A DNA stretch of 64,000 nucleotides from Posidoniimonas polymericola (GCF_007859935.1 NZ_SJPO01000015.1:1-64000), one strand, 5' to 3'. Counted from the first letter of the stretch, positions 27,223 to 36,291 are shown. Notes: generated by a model from the sequence alone, not told the origin. A program made the numbers and translations.

Positions 27223-29457
27223 CTACTCGTTCCAGTCGCCAAACGGGCGGTCGTCCTTGCCCGTGGCCCATGAGGTATTGGGCTGCTCGCCCATTCTTGT
27301 GGTCAGCACCCCGCCGTCCGCGATTTCGCTGTGCTTAATCCACGAACGCGTGACCGGCTGACCGTTGATCTGCAGGCTCTGGACGTGGATTGCCTGATCC
27401 GAATTGCCCGGGGCCTCAATCACAAAGTCCTCGCCGCTTGGCAGGTGGATCGTCGCCTTGGCGAACCGCGGGCTGCCGATCGCGTAGCCCGCCTTGCCCG
27501 GGCAGACCGGGTAGAAGCCGAGTGTGCTGAACAGGTACCAGGCCGACATCTGGCCGTTGTCCTCGTCGCCGCAGTAGCCGTCGGGGCCGGGGCCGTAGAG
27601 GGTATCGACCGCCTGGCGCACGGGCGCGGCGGTCTTCCACGGCTGGCCGGCAAAGTTGTACAGGTACAGCACGTGGTGCACCGGCTGGTTGCCGTGTGCG
27701 TACTGGCCCATCTTGCAGGCGACCATCTCGACCATCTCGTGGATTACGCCACCGTAATGGCCAACGCCAAAGGTCGGCTCCTCGGCCAGCATCTGGTCGA
27801 GCTTGCCCGCGAAGGCCTTGTCGCCGCCCATCAGCTCGATCAGCCCAGGCAGGTCGTGCAGCACGCTCCAGCTGTAGTGCCACGAGCTCCCCTCGGTGAA
27901 GGGTCCGCCCCATTCGTCGGCCTTGAAGTTGGGACGCCACTCGCCGTTGGCCTTGCGGCCACGCATCATGCCGACCGACGGGTCGAACACGTTGCGGTAG
28001 TTCTGGGCCCGCTCCAGCAGCATCGGCACGACGTCGGTCCGGCCGGCGGCCTCGCACACCTGGGCGGCGCACCAGTCGTCGTAGGCGAACTCGAGCGTGC
28101 GGGCGGTGGCCTCGCCGGTCACGTCGGTCGCGACGTAGCCGTTAGCGAGGTACTCCTTCAGGCCCTTGCGGCCGTAGGCGCCGTTGTCGCTGAACTCGGT
28201 GGCGTCCTTGATCGAACCCTCGGCGGCCGCCTGCAGGTCGAAGTCGGTGATGCCCTTGCACAGCGCGTCGGCCACCACGCTCTCGACATGGGTGCCGATC
28301 ATGCAGTCGCGGTAGCCGGGTGCTGACCACTTGGGGAACCAGCCGCCCTCCTTGTAGGCGTTGATCCAGCCGCGGACCATCGAGGCGTTGATCTCTGGAT
28401 CAATGATGCTCAGCAGCGGGTAGACTGCCCGGAAGGTGTCCCAAAAGCCGTTGTCGGCGTACATCTCGCCCGGCTCGACTTTGCCGGAGTAGGGGCTGTA
28501 GTGCACCATCTCGTCGTCGGCGTTGTACTCGTAGAAGATGCGTGGGAATAGCATCGCCCGGTACATGTTCGAGTAGAAGGTGACCCGCTGGTCTTCGGTA
28601 GCGCCCTCGATCTCGATCACGCCGAGCCGCTTGTTCCAGACCTCTTTGCTGTCGGCGACCACCTCGTCGAACGACTTTTGGCCAACCTCACGCTCGAGGT
28701 TGATCGTGGCCTGGTCGTGGCTGATGAACGAGGTGCCGATGTCGAGATTGACGACCTTCTTTTCGTTTAGGTCGAGTTTGACGGCGATCCAGTGGCGGTC
28801 GCCCGAGCGTTCGACCTCGGAGATCGGCGCGTCGAACTTCGCCACGAAGCGGCAGCCAAAGTCGCCCTCGGCGCCTCCGCGGTTTACGCGGGCGGTCCCC
28901 TTCACGACGCCGTTGGCTTCATCGACTTCGAAGTCGGTGCGGCCGTAGGCGTCAAAGTGGACCCAGGCGTCGCCGCCGTTGTCGTAGGTGAACCGCATCG
29001 CCGAGCACCGCGTGGTGGCGGTCATCTCGGCCCGCACGCCGTAGTCGTCGAGCGTCACGCCGTAGTAGTAGACGCGGGACTCTTCTTTGTCGTGCGAGAA
29101 CTTCGAGACCGGCAACGCGCCGCGTGTCGGCCCGCCGGTAAAGGGGCAGACACCAAAGTTGCCGTAGTCGCCCATCCAGGGGCTCGGCTGGTGGGTCGCC
29201 TGCAGGCCGCGAAGTTCGTTCTTCTTGTACTGGTAGATCCAGCCAGAGTTCTCGCCCGTCCGCGGCGTCCAGAAGGTCATCCCGAATGGCTGAGCGACAG
29301 CCGGGTAGGTGTTGCCGTGAGAAAATCCCGGCTCCGACTCGGCGCCGATCAGCGGCCGGACAAGCTCGGCGTAGCTATCGGCTGCGTTTGAGGTCGCGGG
29401 CGTCAGAAGGCCGGCCGCCACTACGGAGGCGGTGGCAAGCGAAAGGTATAAGCGCAT
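27223..29457 (-). CDS. GH92 exo-alpha-mannosidase
   Basis: A 744-residue exported enzyme with a signal peptide (about 1-26, ATSNAADSY). The N-terminal beta domain begins YAELVRPLIGAE and contains HGNTYPAVAQPFGM and HQPSPWMGDYG, and the (alpha/alpha)6 domain carries GYCGDEDNGQMSAWYLFSTL (about 622-641), the family's conserved signature. GH92 enzymes are calcium-dependent inverting exo-mannosidases, mostly alpha-1,2 or alpha-1,3. It is first in the mannoside operon, 74 bases before the permease. Expression likely depends on a promoter in the 29458-30170 region shared with the divergent NahK-like kinase. Confidence 0.95.
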   Translation of the reverse strand: MRLYLSLATASVVAAGLLTPATSNAADSYAELVRPLIGAESEPGFSHGNTYPAVAQPFGMTFWTPRTGENSGWIYQYKKNELRGLQATHQPSPWMGDYGNFGVCPFTGGPTRGALPVSKFSHDKEESRVYYYGVTLDDYGVRAEMTATTRCSAMRFTYDNGGDAWVHFDAYGRTDFEVDEANGVVKGTARVNRGGAEGDFGCRFVAKFDAPISEVERSGDRHWIAVKLDLNEKKVVNLDIGTSFISHDQATINLEREVGQKSFDEVVADSKEVWNKRLGVIEIEGATEDQRVTFYSNMYRAMLFPRIFYEYNADDEMVHYSPYSGKVEPGEMYADNGFWDTFRAVYPLLSIIDPEINASMVRGWINAYKEGGWFPKWSAPGYRDCMIGTHVESVVADALCKGITDFDLQAAAEGSIKDATEFSDNGAYGRKGLKEYLANGYVATDVTGEATARTLEFAYDDWCAAQVCEAAGRTDVVPMLLERAQNYRNVFDPSVGMMRGRKANGEWRPNFKADEWGGPFTEGSSWHYSWSVLHDLPGLIELMGGDKAFAGKLDQMLAEEPTFGVGHYGGVIHEMVEMVACKMGQYAHGNQPVHHVLYLYNFAGQPWKTAAPVRQAVDTLYGPGPDGYCGDEDNGQMSAWYLFSTLGFYPVCPGKAGYAIGSPRFAKATIHLPSGEDFVIEAPGNSDQAIHVQSLQINGQPVTRSWIKHSEIADGGVLTTRMGEQPNTSWATGKDDRPFGDWNE

Positions 29458-30170
29458 AGCGGGCTCCCAGGCCAGTAAATTGCATCAAATCGGTCCTGCC
29501 AGGGAACGGACGCTGTCGGGGCTGCGAGGCCGTTGGGCCGGTCGATCAGGCTGCACTCGTGTATGCGTCCGATCGTGTTCTCGCGTGCTTGGCGCCCCTT
29601 GCCCTCTCTAGTGCGGCGGAGGAAAGCGTCGAAGCCGGGCCCCGTAAAAAACGGGTTTGAACCCCATCAATATGACCTACGCTGGGTTCGGAATCTAGCC
29701 CTCGTAATGCGGAGATTTGCCCCGCCGAAGGCGATGGGAAATCTGGCGGAAGCATCGCTGCAGAGCGACTGCACCTTGTCGGTTAACCAGGTACGAAAAG
29801 CCTCTATTGAGTCCCCCTCGACCGGTCTGGCTACGCGGCCGGGAAGCCCGTCTCCAAGTCAGCAATCTGCTTGTAGTCCGCCGCTCAATGGCTCGCCGGC
29901 GTTGTGCGACACCGCATACTCGTAAAGGACTCTAGGAGCTCCGAGTGAAGGCGAAGTCTCAGTCGGAGTTGGGCGCGTGAGTGATTGCCGAGTCTCTCCC
30001 ATCGCCGGTCCCGACGGCGTCGGACCCACCGGGATTCGTTGGCCCGGACGCTGCCGATAGAATGCGTCGGCGAACATCACCTACTACCCGCACACTGAGG
30101 CGCCTGGGGAGTTGGAAGTTGGGGCGCCAGATTCTCTTGGCCCAAAATATCGTGCTGCCGGAAGAATGCC
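29458..30170. other. Divergent intergenic region, mannoside operon / NahK-like kinase
   Basis: About 710 bases without a credible gene. The frames at 29533-29925 (plus) and 29859-30080 (minus) have no domain, odd composition and no ribosome binding site. Both flanking genes read outward, so their promoters and any sugar-responsive operator should lie here. I could not pick out a convincing operator palindrome or promoter boxes. Confidence 0.45.
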
Positions 30171-31250
30171 ATGCGAGAGCTGAAGGGTATCCTCAATCAA
30201 TTCCAAGGCGTTGGAGCGCATCAGTCTGCCACAGCAATCGCGGGCGGGCACATCAACGACACCTGGTTGATGAACACCACATCCGGTCGGTTTGTGCTGC
30301 AGCGGATTAACCACCACGTGTTCCGCGATGTCGATGGCCTGATGGCGAACATCCAACTGGTCACACAGTCCATACGCGATCGACTCAATTCGCTAGGCGT
30401 CGAGGACCGCGACCGCTTGGTGCTCGAGTTGATCCCGACACACAGAGGAGAGCCCTTCGCCCACAGCACGGACGGCGGACGGTGGCGGGTCTACCGCTAC
30501 ATCGAGCACTCGAGGGCCGCAGGCGCCGTGCCGCGGGCCGCCGACGTGTTCCAGGCGGGGTTGGGCTTCGGGCGGTTCGTTGCTTGGCTGGCAGAAGTTC
30601 CCGGCGATCGTTTGGTTGCCACGATCCCCAACTTTCATCACGGACCGGCCCGGCTAGCGGCGCTCGTTGACGCCTGCGGTAGGGACCTCGCGGGAAGAGC
30701 GGTCGACGTGAGGGCGGAGGTCGAGTTAGTTCGCCGCCGAGAGCCGCTGCTGGCGGGGCCTCAGCAGGCGCTCGCAGCGGGGCGGTTGCCGCTGCGGGTG
30801 ACCCACAACGACGCCAAATCGAGCAACGTCCTCCTCGACGAGCAATCAGGCGAGGCCTTGGCCGTGATCGACCTCGACACCGTGATGCCGGGCCTCGTGC
30901 TTTACGACTTTGGGGACCTGCTCCGCACCTGCGCAAGTTCTTCCGCAGAAGACGACCCAAACACGGAAGCGCTAACGCTCAACGCCTCGGCCATGGAGGC
31001 CGCAGCCGAGGGATTCCTCAGCGGCGCTGGGGGTGTGCTGAGCGGAGCGGAGCGAGAATCCTTGGCGATCGGGCCCGCCTACATGGCGCTCATCATGGCG
31101 ACCCGCTTTCTCACCGACTACCTCGAGGGCGATGTCTACTTTAAGACCGGCCGCCCCGGCCATAACCTTGATCGCGCCCGCAACCAACTCGCATTGACCG
31201 CTTTGTTCGAGCAACATCACGCGGGTTTAACGTCGCTGCTGGGCGGCTGA
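30171..31250 (+). CDS. Phosphotransferase resembling N-acetylhexosamine 1-kinase (NahK-like)
   Basis: A 359-residue protein of the aminoglycoside phosphotransferase/choline kinase fold. The nucleotide loop region reads AIAGGHINDTWLMN, followed by FVLQRINHHVF. The catalytic loop is THNDAKSSNVLLD (about 211-223), with Asn in place of the Gly of HGD, and the metal-binding segment is VIDLDTVMPGL (about 231-241). HND and IDLDTVMPG are the pattern of NahK-type anomeric kinases, which make hexosamine or hexose 1-phosphates. GGAAGA precedes the ATG at 30171. The divergent mannosidase operon supports a role in salvage of glycan sugars. Substrate choice remains inference. Confidence 0.85.
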   Translation: MRELKGILNQFQGVGAHQSATAIAGGHINDTWLMNTTSGRFVLQRINHHVFRDVDGLMANIQLVTQSIRDRLNSLGVEDRDRLVLELIPTHRGEPFAHSTDGGRWRVYRYIEHSRAAGAVPRAADVFQAGLGFGRFVAWLAEVPGDRLVATIPNFHHGPARLAALVDACGRDLAGRAVDVRAEVELVRRREPLLAGPQQALAAGRLPLRVTHNDAKSSNVLLDEQSGEALAVIDLDTVMPGLVLYDFGDLLRTCASSSAEDDPNTEALTLNASAMEAAAEGFLSGAGGVLSGAERESLAIGPAYMALIMATRFLTDYLEGDVYFKTGRPGHNLDRARNQLALTALFEQHHAGLTSLLGG

Positions 31251-31273
31251 TTCTGAGTTTCAGTCATGCGGGC

Positions 31274-32782
31274 TCATTGCGCAACTTTGATATTCGGGCC
31301 GATGACGATCCCGTTCGAACGGATCTTGTTGCGGAGGCTGCCGCGCGTGATCCCCAGGATTCGCGAGGCCTCGGACTGGTTGCCGCTGGTGTGAGTCAGC
31401 ACGAGCGTCAGCAGCTCCTTCTCCATCTCGGCCAGGGTTTCTGCATAAAGGTCCCCCGTGCCAACCGCGATCCGGCTGCGGATGAAATCGCGGAAGCCAC
31501 TCTCGGCAAAATCCTCAGCTTCGTCTTCCGAGGAAGCGTGCGCAGCAGCGCCCGCCTTTTCAGCCATGCCGTTGGTGGACGGCTGGCTCGCCTCAGCGCG
31601 GGGGCGGACGGCGGCCGACTGGAGTTCCGCTGGCAGAGCCGACGCCATCAGCACCGGGCCGGAACAGTGCAGCATCGCCTGCTTAACGACGCTCTGGAGC
31701 TCCCGCACGTTGCCGGGCCAGTCGTAGTCGAGCAGCTTCTGCATCGCGTCCGGCGCCACGCCCTGTACGTCGCGATTGAGTTCCTTGTTGAGTCCGGCCA
31801 GGAAGTGCTGGAGCAGCATCACACGGTCATCGCCACGCTCACGCAGCGGCGGGAGTGTGATGGTGTAGCCGTTGAGTCGGTAGAACAGGTCGACGCGAAA
31901 CTGGCCCTCGTCGCACATCTCCTCAAGGTCGCGGTTAGTCGCCGAGATAATACGGACGTCGGTTTTGATGGTGCTGTTGCCGCCCACCCGTTCAAAGGTC
32001 TGCTGCTGAAGTAGACGGAGCACCTTGCTCTGCACCGTGGGCGACATGTCGCCCACTTCGTCGAGGAAGATGGTGCCGCCGTTGCACTGTTCGAACTTGC
32101 CGATGCGGCGGTCCTGTGCGCCGGTGAAGGCGCCCTTCTCGTGTCCGAAGAGCTCGCTCTCGAGCAGCGTCTCGGAGAGGGCCGCGCAGTTGACCGCCAG
32201 GAACGGGCCGTCGCTCCGGCTGCCGTGCTGGTAGATCGCCCGGGCGACCAGCTCCTTGCCGGTGCCACTCTCGCCGCGGATCAGAACCGGCACCGACTGC
32301 GGTGCGACGCGGCCGATCGACTTGAAGATCTCTTGCATCGACTCGCACCGGCCGACAAATGCGTCGCCCCGGTCCTGCGGGCGGGTCAGGTTGTTCATCC
32401 CGACCGGGACGCTCGCCAGCCGGCGGGACTCGATCGCGTGGCCAACCAACCGCTCGAGGTTCTCTACGTCGATGGGCTTGGTGAGGTAGTCGAACGCGCC
32501 CAGCTTCATGGCTTCAATGGCGTTCTCGCTGCTGCCAGCGGAGGTCGCGATGATAACCGGGAGCCTCGGGTCGTGCTGACGGATGAGTCGGAAGGCATCG
32601 AGTCCCGACATGTCCGGCAGCATGATATCGAGCAGCACGACATCCGGCGCCTGCGCCTTTACGGCCTCGATACCGGCTTCTGCACTGAGGGCCGGGACCA
32701 CTTCAACCCCGGAGTCCTCTAGGGTTCTGGATACCAAGTGGTGAACCGAGCGGTCGTCGTCGATTGAGAGCAGCCGAGCCAT
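31274..32782 (-). CDS. Sigma-54-dependent NtrC-type response regulator
   Basis: A 502-residue activator. Receiver domain 1-118 has the acid pocket DDD (8-10), phospho-acceptor D52 in VVLLDIMLPDMSG and K102 in YLTKPID. The AAA+ domain (about 140-375) has Walker A GESGTGKE, the sigma-54 contact loop GAFTGA and Walker B GTIFLDEVGD. A Gly/Ser/Ala linker leads to a Fis-type helix-turn-helix (GNQSEASRILGITRGSLRNK). It binds enhancers and opens sigma-54 promoters when phosphorylated. No histidine kinase is adjacent, so its partner is elsewhere. It converges with the NahK-like gene, 24 bases apart. Confidence 0.95.
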   Translation of the reverse strand: MARLLSIDDDRSVHHLVSRTLEDSGVEVVPALSAEAGIEAVKAQAPDVVLLDIMLPDMSGLDAFRLIRQHDPRLPVIIATSAGSSENAIEAMKLGAFDYLTKPIDVENLERLVGHAIESRRLASVPVGMNNLTRPQDRGDAFVGRCESMQEIFKSIGRVAPQSVPVLIRGESGTGKELVARAIYQHGSRSDGPFLAVNCAALSETLLESELFGHEKGAFTGAQDRRIGKFEQCNGGTIFLDEVGDMSPTVQSKVLRLLQQQTFERVGGNSTIKTDVRIISATNRDLEEMCDEGQFRVDLFYRLNGYTITLPPLRERGDDRVMLLQHFLAGLNKELNRDVQGVAPDAMQKLLDYDWPGNVRELQSVVKQAMLHCSGPVLMASALPAELQSAAVRPRAEASQPSTNGMAEKAGAAAHASSEDEAEDFAESGFRDFIRSRIAVGTGDLYAETLAEMEKELLTLVLTHTSGNQSEASRILGITRGSLRNKIRSNGIVIGPNIKVAQ

Positions 32783-33286
32783 GATATTTCCGTGGCGGAG
32801 TTAAGTTCGTTTCAAGTTTGAGGTTGCTATCGGCTAGCGGCCAAGTGCGTTGGTGGCCGCCATTCGATCTGGTCAGCAAGAAAGCAATACTCATTCCAGT
32901 TTGGAGGGTGGACCTAGGATTTGGCGTCTCTGCAATCAATTTTCGAAGAAACGCCGGAGGTGGAGGGGCTGCTTAATCCGCGTTTGGCTGATTCTAAGCC
33001 AATGAGGTCGTTCTCAACCCACTCTATTGTAGTCCTAGCACTCTTCTTTCGTGCCACCCCTGGCGCGGCTGGATGCGGTAGTTCGAGGTTCGGATGCGCA
33101 AGGCCGCAGATTGGGGCTGCTACGCCGGACCGACCTCAATTGCCAACGATGGCCGCTCTCCAAGTCGGTGAATAGGGCGATCGCAGGGTTCACGAGAAGC
33201 ACTACCACCCAACGCAAAAACCTCCCTGCTGACGGGGCAGCGGGGAGGTTTAGCGTAGCGGGGTTTACTCAATTGAGAGTGGGGGG
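32783..33286. other. Intergenic region upstream of the sigma-54 regulator gene
   Basis: About 500 bases lacking a supported gene. The left side holds the promoter region of the response regulator gene. The right side holds the terminator at 33216-33251 belonging to the small membrane protein gene. Short frames at 32921-33175 and 33051-33521 on the plus strand run across that terminator and the neighbouring gene and are not credible. Confidence 0.5.
33216..33251 (-). terminator. Intrinsic terminator of the small membrane protein gene
   Basis: Arms AACCTCCC (33219-33226) and GGGAGGTT (33243-33250) extend inward through GCTG/CAGC to a 13-bp stem with one G-T pair and a six-base loop. On the minus strand it is followed by five T. 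It lies 36 bases past the stop of the gene at 33287. Confidence 0.9.
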
Positions 33287-33496
33287 TTACTCGACACCCT
33301 CCTCGCGTTTCTCTTGCACTTCGCGTTCGAAAGTCTCGCCAGCCTGTTTGACCGACTCAGACAAGGCGTCAACGTCCTGCTCGATCTTGTCGGTTTCCAG
33401 ATTGACGCCTGGCCGCTCGTCCGACGAATCGAACGAGATCCAACCGATCAACGCTAGCACCAACACAAGCAATGCAATGCCTACTATCGCACGCAT
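33287..33496 (-). CDS. Small single-pass membrane protein, unknown
   Basis: A 69-residue protein: one N-terminal transmembrane helix (about 3-20, IVGIALLVLVLALIGWISF) followed by a highly charged coiled-coil-like tail (KIEQDVDALSESVKQAGE). AAGGA lies a suitable distance before the ATG, and a strong terminator follows, so it is a genuine short transcription unit. Similar small proteins accompany DUF1328 and Pmp3 genes in stress-responsive clusters; both families follow upstream on the same strand. I do not recognise a specific family. Confidence 0.8.
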   Translation of the reverse strand: MRAIVGIALLVLVLALIGWISFDSSDERPGVNLETDKIEQDVDALSESVKQAGETFEREVQEKREEGVE

Positions 33497-33550
33497 AACA
33501 TTTCTTCCTTATCTAGCTTAGTCGTAAGAGGTCTTCGGGGGCGGCGACGG

Positions 33551-33718
33551 TTACACGGAGCCACGCATGCGGGGAATGACCAGGCTGACGACGAACAGGA
33601 CCAGGAACACGAAAAACAGAATCTTGGCGATGCCGGTAGCAGCGCCGGCGATTCCACCGAAACCGAGGACAGCGGCGATCAGCGCGATAACCAGAAACGT
33701 AATGGCCCAACTCAACAT
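33551..33718 (-). CDS. DUF1328 (UPF0391, YtjA-like) small membrane protein
   Basis: A 55-residue protein from ATG 33718: two hydrophobic helices, [20 protein letters not shown] and a second segment around [16 protein letters not shown], with the family's [12 protein letters not shown] link. AAGGAGCAATGTC before the ATG is a clear ribosome binding site; a longer frame reaching 34030 has none. DUF1328 proteins are tiny inner-membrane proteins often induced by envelope or general stress; their mechanism is unknown. It sits 54 bases upstream of the single-pass membrane protein gene. Confidence 0.93.
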   Translation of the reverse strand: MLSWAITFLVIALIAAVLGFGGIAGAATGIAKILFFVFLVLFVVSLVIPRMRGSV

Positions 33719-34099
33719 GACATTGCTCCTTATGTGATGGTCTCTCAGGTATCTGTGGTGTCCATCGCAATCGTCTGCGGTGCGACGCCCTGAGCTTGAT
33801 TGCCTTAGATAGCACGAGGCGTGCCAAAACTGCATGCTGAATTCGGAGGATGCAGCGAAGCCCGTAGAACAGAGCTCAAAATAGGGGATGGCAGATTCTG
33901 CCTTAGTGTCCGCTGGGCGAATTCCGACCAGGCCGGCCTCGTCGCGATCAGCCGCAGAGCTTGTATGACGCCCTGTCGACGTGCACAGACCCCGAAATGA
34001 GGCAAACTGCAACGTTATGGTTGACGCCAACGCAAACGGCCCCTGACGAATTGCTCGACAGGGGCCGTGAAGGTGCTTTTCGCAAAGCTCCCAAACTGA
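33719..34099. other. Intergenic region with a terminator-like hairpin
   Basis: About 380 bases with no supported gene. Frames at 33805-34005 (minus) and 33961-34167 (plus) have no domain. It holds the leader of the DUF1328 gene on the left and the hairpin at 34036-34068 on the right. Confidence 0.5.
34036..34068 (-). terminator. Hairpin downstream of the 148-residue protein gene, probable terminator
   Basis: Ten-base perfect arms ACGGCCCCTG and CAGGGGCCGT enclose a 13-base loop that can itself pair CGA with TCG. On the minus strand it is followed by only TTTGCG, so the T-run is short; it lies 31 bases past the stop at 34100. It is probably the end of that transcript, although a processing or pausing structure is possible. 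Confidence 0.65.
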
Positions 34100-34546
34100 T
34101 TAGCCGGTCAGGGTTGCTAGGGACCGCCCTAGCTGCCCGGCCTCGTCGCGGAATCGGGCCAGGGTGAGGCGGAGCGACGAATCCTTCCGGCCGTGATTCC
34201 CTGGGTCGAGTGCCTCTTGCAGCGCGTGGTCGAGGGCGACCACTGCCGCCGCGACGGACCCAATCGGTGCTCTGCCACTCGCCTGCACGAGCCTTGCAGT
34301 CGCTTGTCTTACCCGTAGGCTTGCAGCGAAGGGCACCGTTTCGCCGAGCGACGCCAGTTCGTGCGACTGGCGGCGGAGAACGTCGTGCGCGTGCTGCAGC
34401 ATGTTACGGAGCGCGAAATGTGGCTCACGGCGCACGACCTGCCGCAAGTCGTCCGCGGCCAAGTCTAGCACCAGAGAGAGAGATTCGTCTGCCGCTACCG
34501 GTGGGGCCGGGCGTCCGGGGTGTGCCTGGCTGGCTATGGCAATCAT
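34100..34546 (-). CDS. Hypothetical helical protein in the stress-type cluster
   Basis: A 148-residue, largely alpha-helical, cytosolic-looking protein with no recognised domain. It has a Pro-rich start (HPGRPAPPV) then amphipathic helices (LRQVVRREPHFALRNMLQHA, SVAAAVVALDHALQEAL). AGAGAGGAGC lies six bases before the ATG at 34546, good support for expression. A hairpin terminator follows. It lies between DUF1328 and Pmp3/YqaE genes on the same strand, each with its own ribosome binding site, suggesting co-regulation under stress. I cannot assign a function. Confidence 0.75.
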   Translation of the reverse strand: MIAIASQAHPGRPAPPVAADESLSLVLDLAADDLRQVVRREPHFALRNMLQHAHDVLRRQSHELASLGETVPFAASLRVRQATARLVQASGRAPIGSVAAAVVALDHALQEALDPGNHGRKDSSLRLTLARFRDEAGQLGRSLATLTG

Positions 34547-34587
34547 CGCGTGCTCCTCTCTTCATGAACGCCAAACGCATAAGCGAA

Positions 34588-34773
34588 CTAGCGGGTGAAG
34601 ATGATATACAGGGCGTGGATGATGCCTGGGATGAAGCCAAACAAAGTCAGCAGAATATTGAGCCAGAAGTGCATTCCAAGGCCGACTTCAAAGAATACTC
34701 CGAGCGGCGGCAGCACGATGGCCAGCAGGATCTTAATCGGGTCGGTGAGTTCAACTCCGGCACGCGTCGACAT
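34588..34773 (-). CDS. Pmp3/YqaE family small membrane protein
   Basis: A 61-residue protein with two transmembrane helices and the family pattern IKILLAIVLPPLGVFFEVGLG ... FWLNILLTLFGFIPGIIHALYI, quoted here in two parts around the short loop. CAGGAGCAATACC precedes the ATG, almost the same leader as the DUF1328 gene. Pmp3/YqaE proteins affect membrane potential and salt or cold tolerance in several organisms; in bacteria they are usually stress-induced. It is separated from the upstream Cys-motif gene by about 190 bases. Confidence 0.95.
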   Translation of the reverse strand: MSTRAGVELTDPIKILLAIVLPPLGVFFEVGLGMHFWLNILLTLFGFIPGIIHALYIIFTR

Positions 34774-34965
34774 GGTATTGCTCCTGAGATTCAGTGGTTG
34801 GACAGTTTCCTACTCTGCTGGGGAGTGAAGCAAATCGCTTGCCGAACGCCAGGAATAGATGAAACTCCAGGGCCGCTGCCCCCTTCCTGGGCTGACGCAC
34901 GGTGGCTGCTCGTAGGGGCTGGAAGCTTTCGAACCGGTGTGGATGCTACGGACACCGTGCGCCGT

Positions 34966-35622
34966 TCAGGCACGGGGCTCGTGCTGCTTGCAACTGCTGT
35001 GGGGGGATACCATCAGCCCTGCTTCGGAAAGAACCGGGTGCAGGCAGGGCACGTAGGCGTCGTCACTCCCAGAGCGTTGCTCGTCCCAGTACCGGCAGGT
35101 CCGGCAGATCGGGCGGTACGACGCCGTGACCGCGCTCTCTTGATCGTGGAACAACCGGCTGACGTGGCCACGGAGGCGTTCGACCGACAAGAACGCCTCT
35201 TCCAGGTGCGCAGCCAGCCGCTGCTGCAACCCGGGGTTGCTCCGCACGCCGTAGGCGGCTCGGATCAGCGAGAGCTCGGCGATGCGGTTGTGCGTGTACC
35301 GGACCATTGCGGCGATCAGGTGGTAGTTCGACATCGGCTGCCCGACGTTCGAGGGTGTGGGCGCGTCGGGCAGCCCGACCTCGTTGAGGATCAGGGTCGC
35401 AACCGAGGTAGGAGACCCGCCGCTCAGGTCGATCGAGGCCTCGTCTGCCGCGGCCCGAAGGGTTTCGGAGAGCCCGGTGCTGAGCCGCGCGACGTGCGCG
35501 ATTGAGAGGTGCGAAACCTTGGTCGCCCGAGCCGCGGGCAGCTTGTCGAGTTGCTCCTGCAGCAGCCGTTCGGCAGACGCCAGCGATCGGATTTGCGTTT
35601 CGAGTAGTTCTGAGATCTGCAT
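34966..35622 (-). CDS. Hypothetical protein with C-terminal Cys cluster
   Basis: A 218-residue protein. The first ~160 residues are helical; the opening (MQISELLETQIRSLASAERLL) and a later HLEEAFLSVERLRGHV faintly recall DUF892/YciE ferritin-like bundles, but I do not see the metal ligands clearly enough to claim it. The last ~45 residues hold CRTCRYWDEQ, a single Cys-Leu-His-Pro and CKQH, spacing typical of a small zinc or iron site. The gene lies 84 bases downstream of the ANTAR protein gene and upstream of the Pmp3 gene, all on the same strand. Function unknown; a metal-binding stress sensor is a guess. Confidence 0.7.
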   Translation of the reverse strand: MQISELLETQIRSLASAERLLQEQLDKLPAARATKVSHLSIAHVARLSTGLSETLRAAADEASIDLSGGSPTSVATLILNEVGLPDAPTPSNVGQPMSNYHLIAAMVRYTHNRIAELSLIRAAYGVRSNPGLQQRLAAHLEEAFLSVERLRGHVSRLFHDQESAVTASYRPICRTCRYWDEQRSGSDDAYVPCLHPVLSEAGLMVSPHSSCKQHEPRA

Positions 35623-35706
35623 GTTGTCGCCTTTTGTAGAACGCTTACACCGCGTCCGGCGCCTGAGCGGTATAGCGGTTGAGTTGCCCTCTCGGGGCGG
35701 AAAAAC

Positions 35707-36291
35707 TTAGTCTCCCTGCGCTTCGGCGGCGTCGACGATGGACTGCGCCATGCTGGCGAGCTTGGTACGTTTGGACTGGGCCAGCTTCTGCAGCTTCCGG
35801 AAGGCGTGCTCCTCGTCGAGCTCGTGCTGGCCCATCAGGATGCCCTTAGCCTTCTCGATCACCTTTCGTTCCACCAGGGTCTGCCGGAGGTCGTCGTTCT
35901 CGGCCTTGAGCAGCTCGAATTGCTTGAATCGTTCGCAGACCAGGTAAATGGTGGGTTTCACCTGATTGGGATCGATTGGCTCGACCAGGTAGGCCATCAC
36001 GTGGTCGCGCAGGGCCTCCTCGACGTTCATCAGCGACCGCTTGGGGGTCAACACGATTGCCGGCGTCGGCTCGTGCTCGCTGATCCGAACCAGCGCATCG
36101 ATCGCGTTTCCGCCGTCCATCTCCACTCCCGAAATGATCAGGTTGGGCGGGGAGGGCAGGCACTCACTTAGTAGATCCTCGGTCGACCGGCAGGTCGCTT
36201 TGACGGTGTGGCCGAGTGAAGAAACAATCTCGTGGAGCTTGGTCGCGGTGTCGTCCTGACCGTGGGCGATGACGATCTCGATGCTACGCAT
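35707..36291 (-). CDS. ANTAR-domain regulator with degenerate receiver
   Basis: From ATG 36291 (194 residues; ATG 36303 adds four) the protein has a receiver-like fold (about 1-120), a coiled coil (about 120-140) and an ANTAR RNA-binding domain (about 135-190: ERKVIEKAKGILMGQHELDEEHAFRKLQKLAQ). ANTAR proteins bind paired hexaloop hairpins in mRNA leaders and prevent termination. The receiver lacks its key residues: the acid pocket reads IVIAHGQ, the phospho-acceptor position in LIISGVEMDGG is Gly instead of Asp, and the late lysine is Glu (YLVEPID). Control by phosphorylation is therefore unlikely; a ligand or partner protein is more plausible. It precedes the small stress-protein genes, its possible targets. 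Confidence 0.9.
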   Translation of the reverse strand: MRSIEIVIAHGQDDTATKLHEIVSSLGHTVKATCRSTEDLLSECLPSPPNLIISGVEMDGGNAIDALVRISEHEPTPAIVLTPKRSLMNVEEALRDHVMAYLVEPIDPNQVKPTIYLVCERFKQFELLKAENDDLRQTLVERKVIEKAKGILMGQHELDEEHAFRKLQKLAQSKRTKLASMAQSIVDAAEAQGD

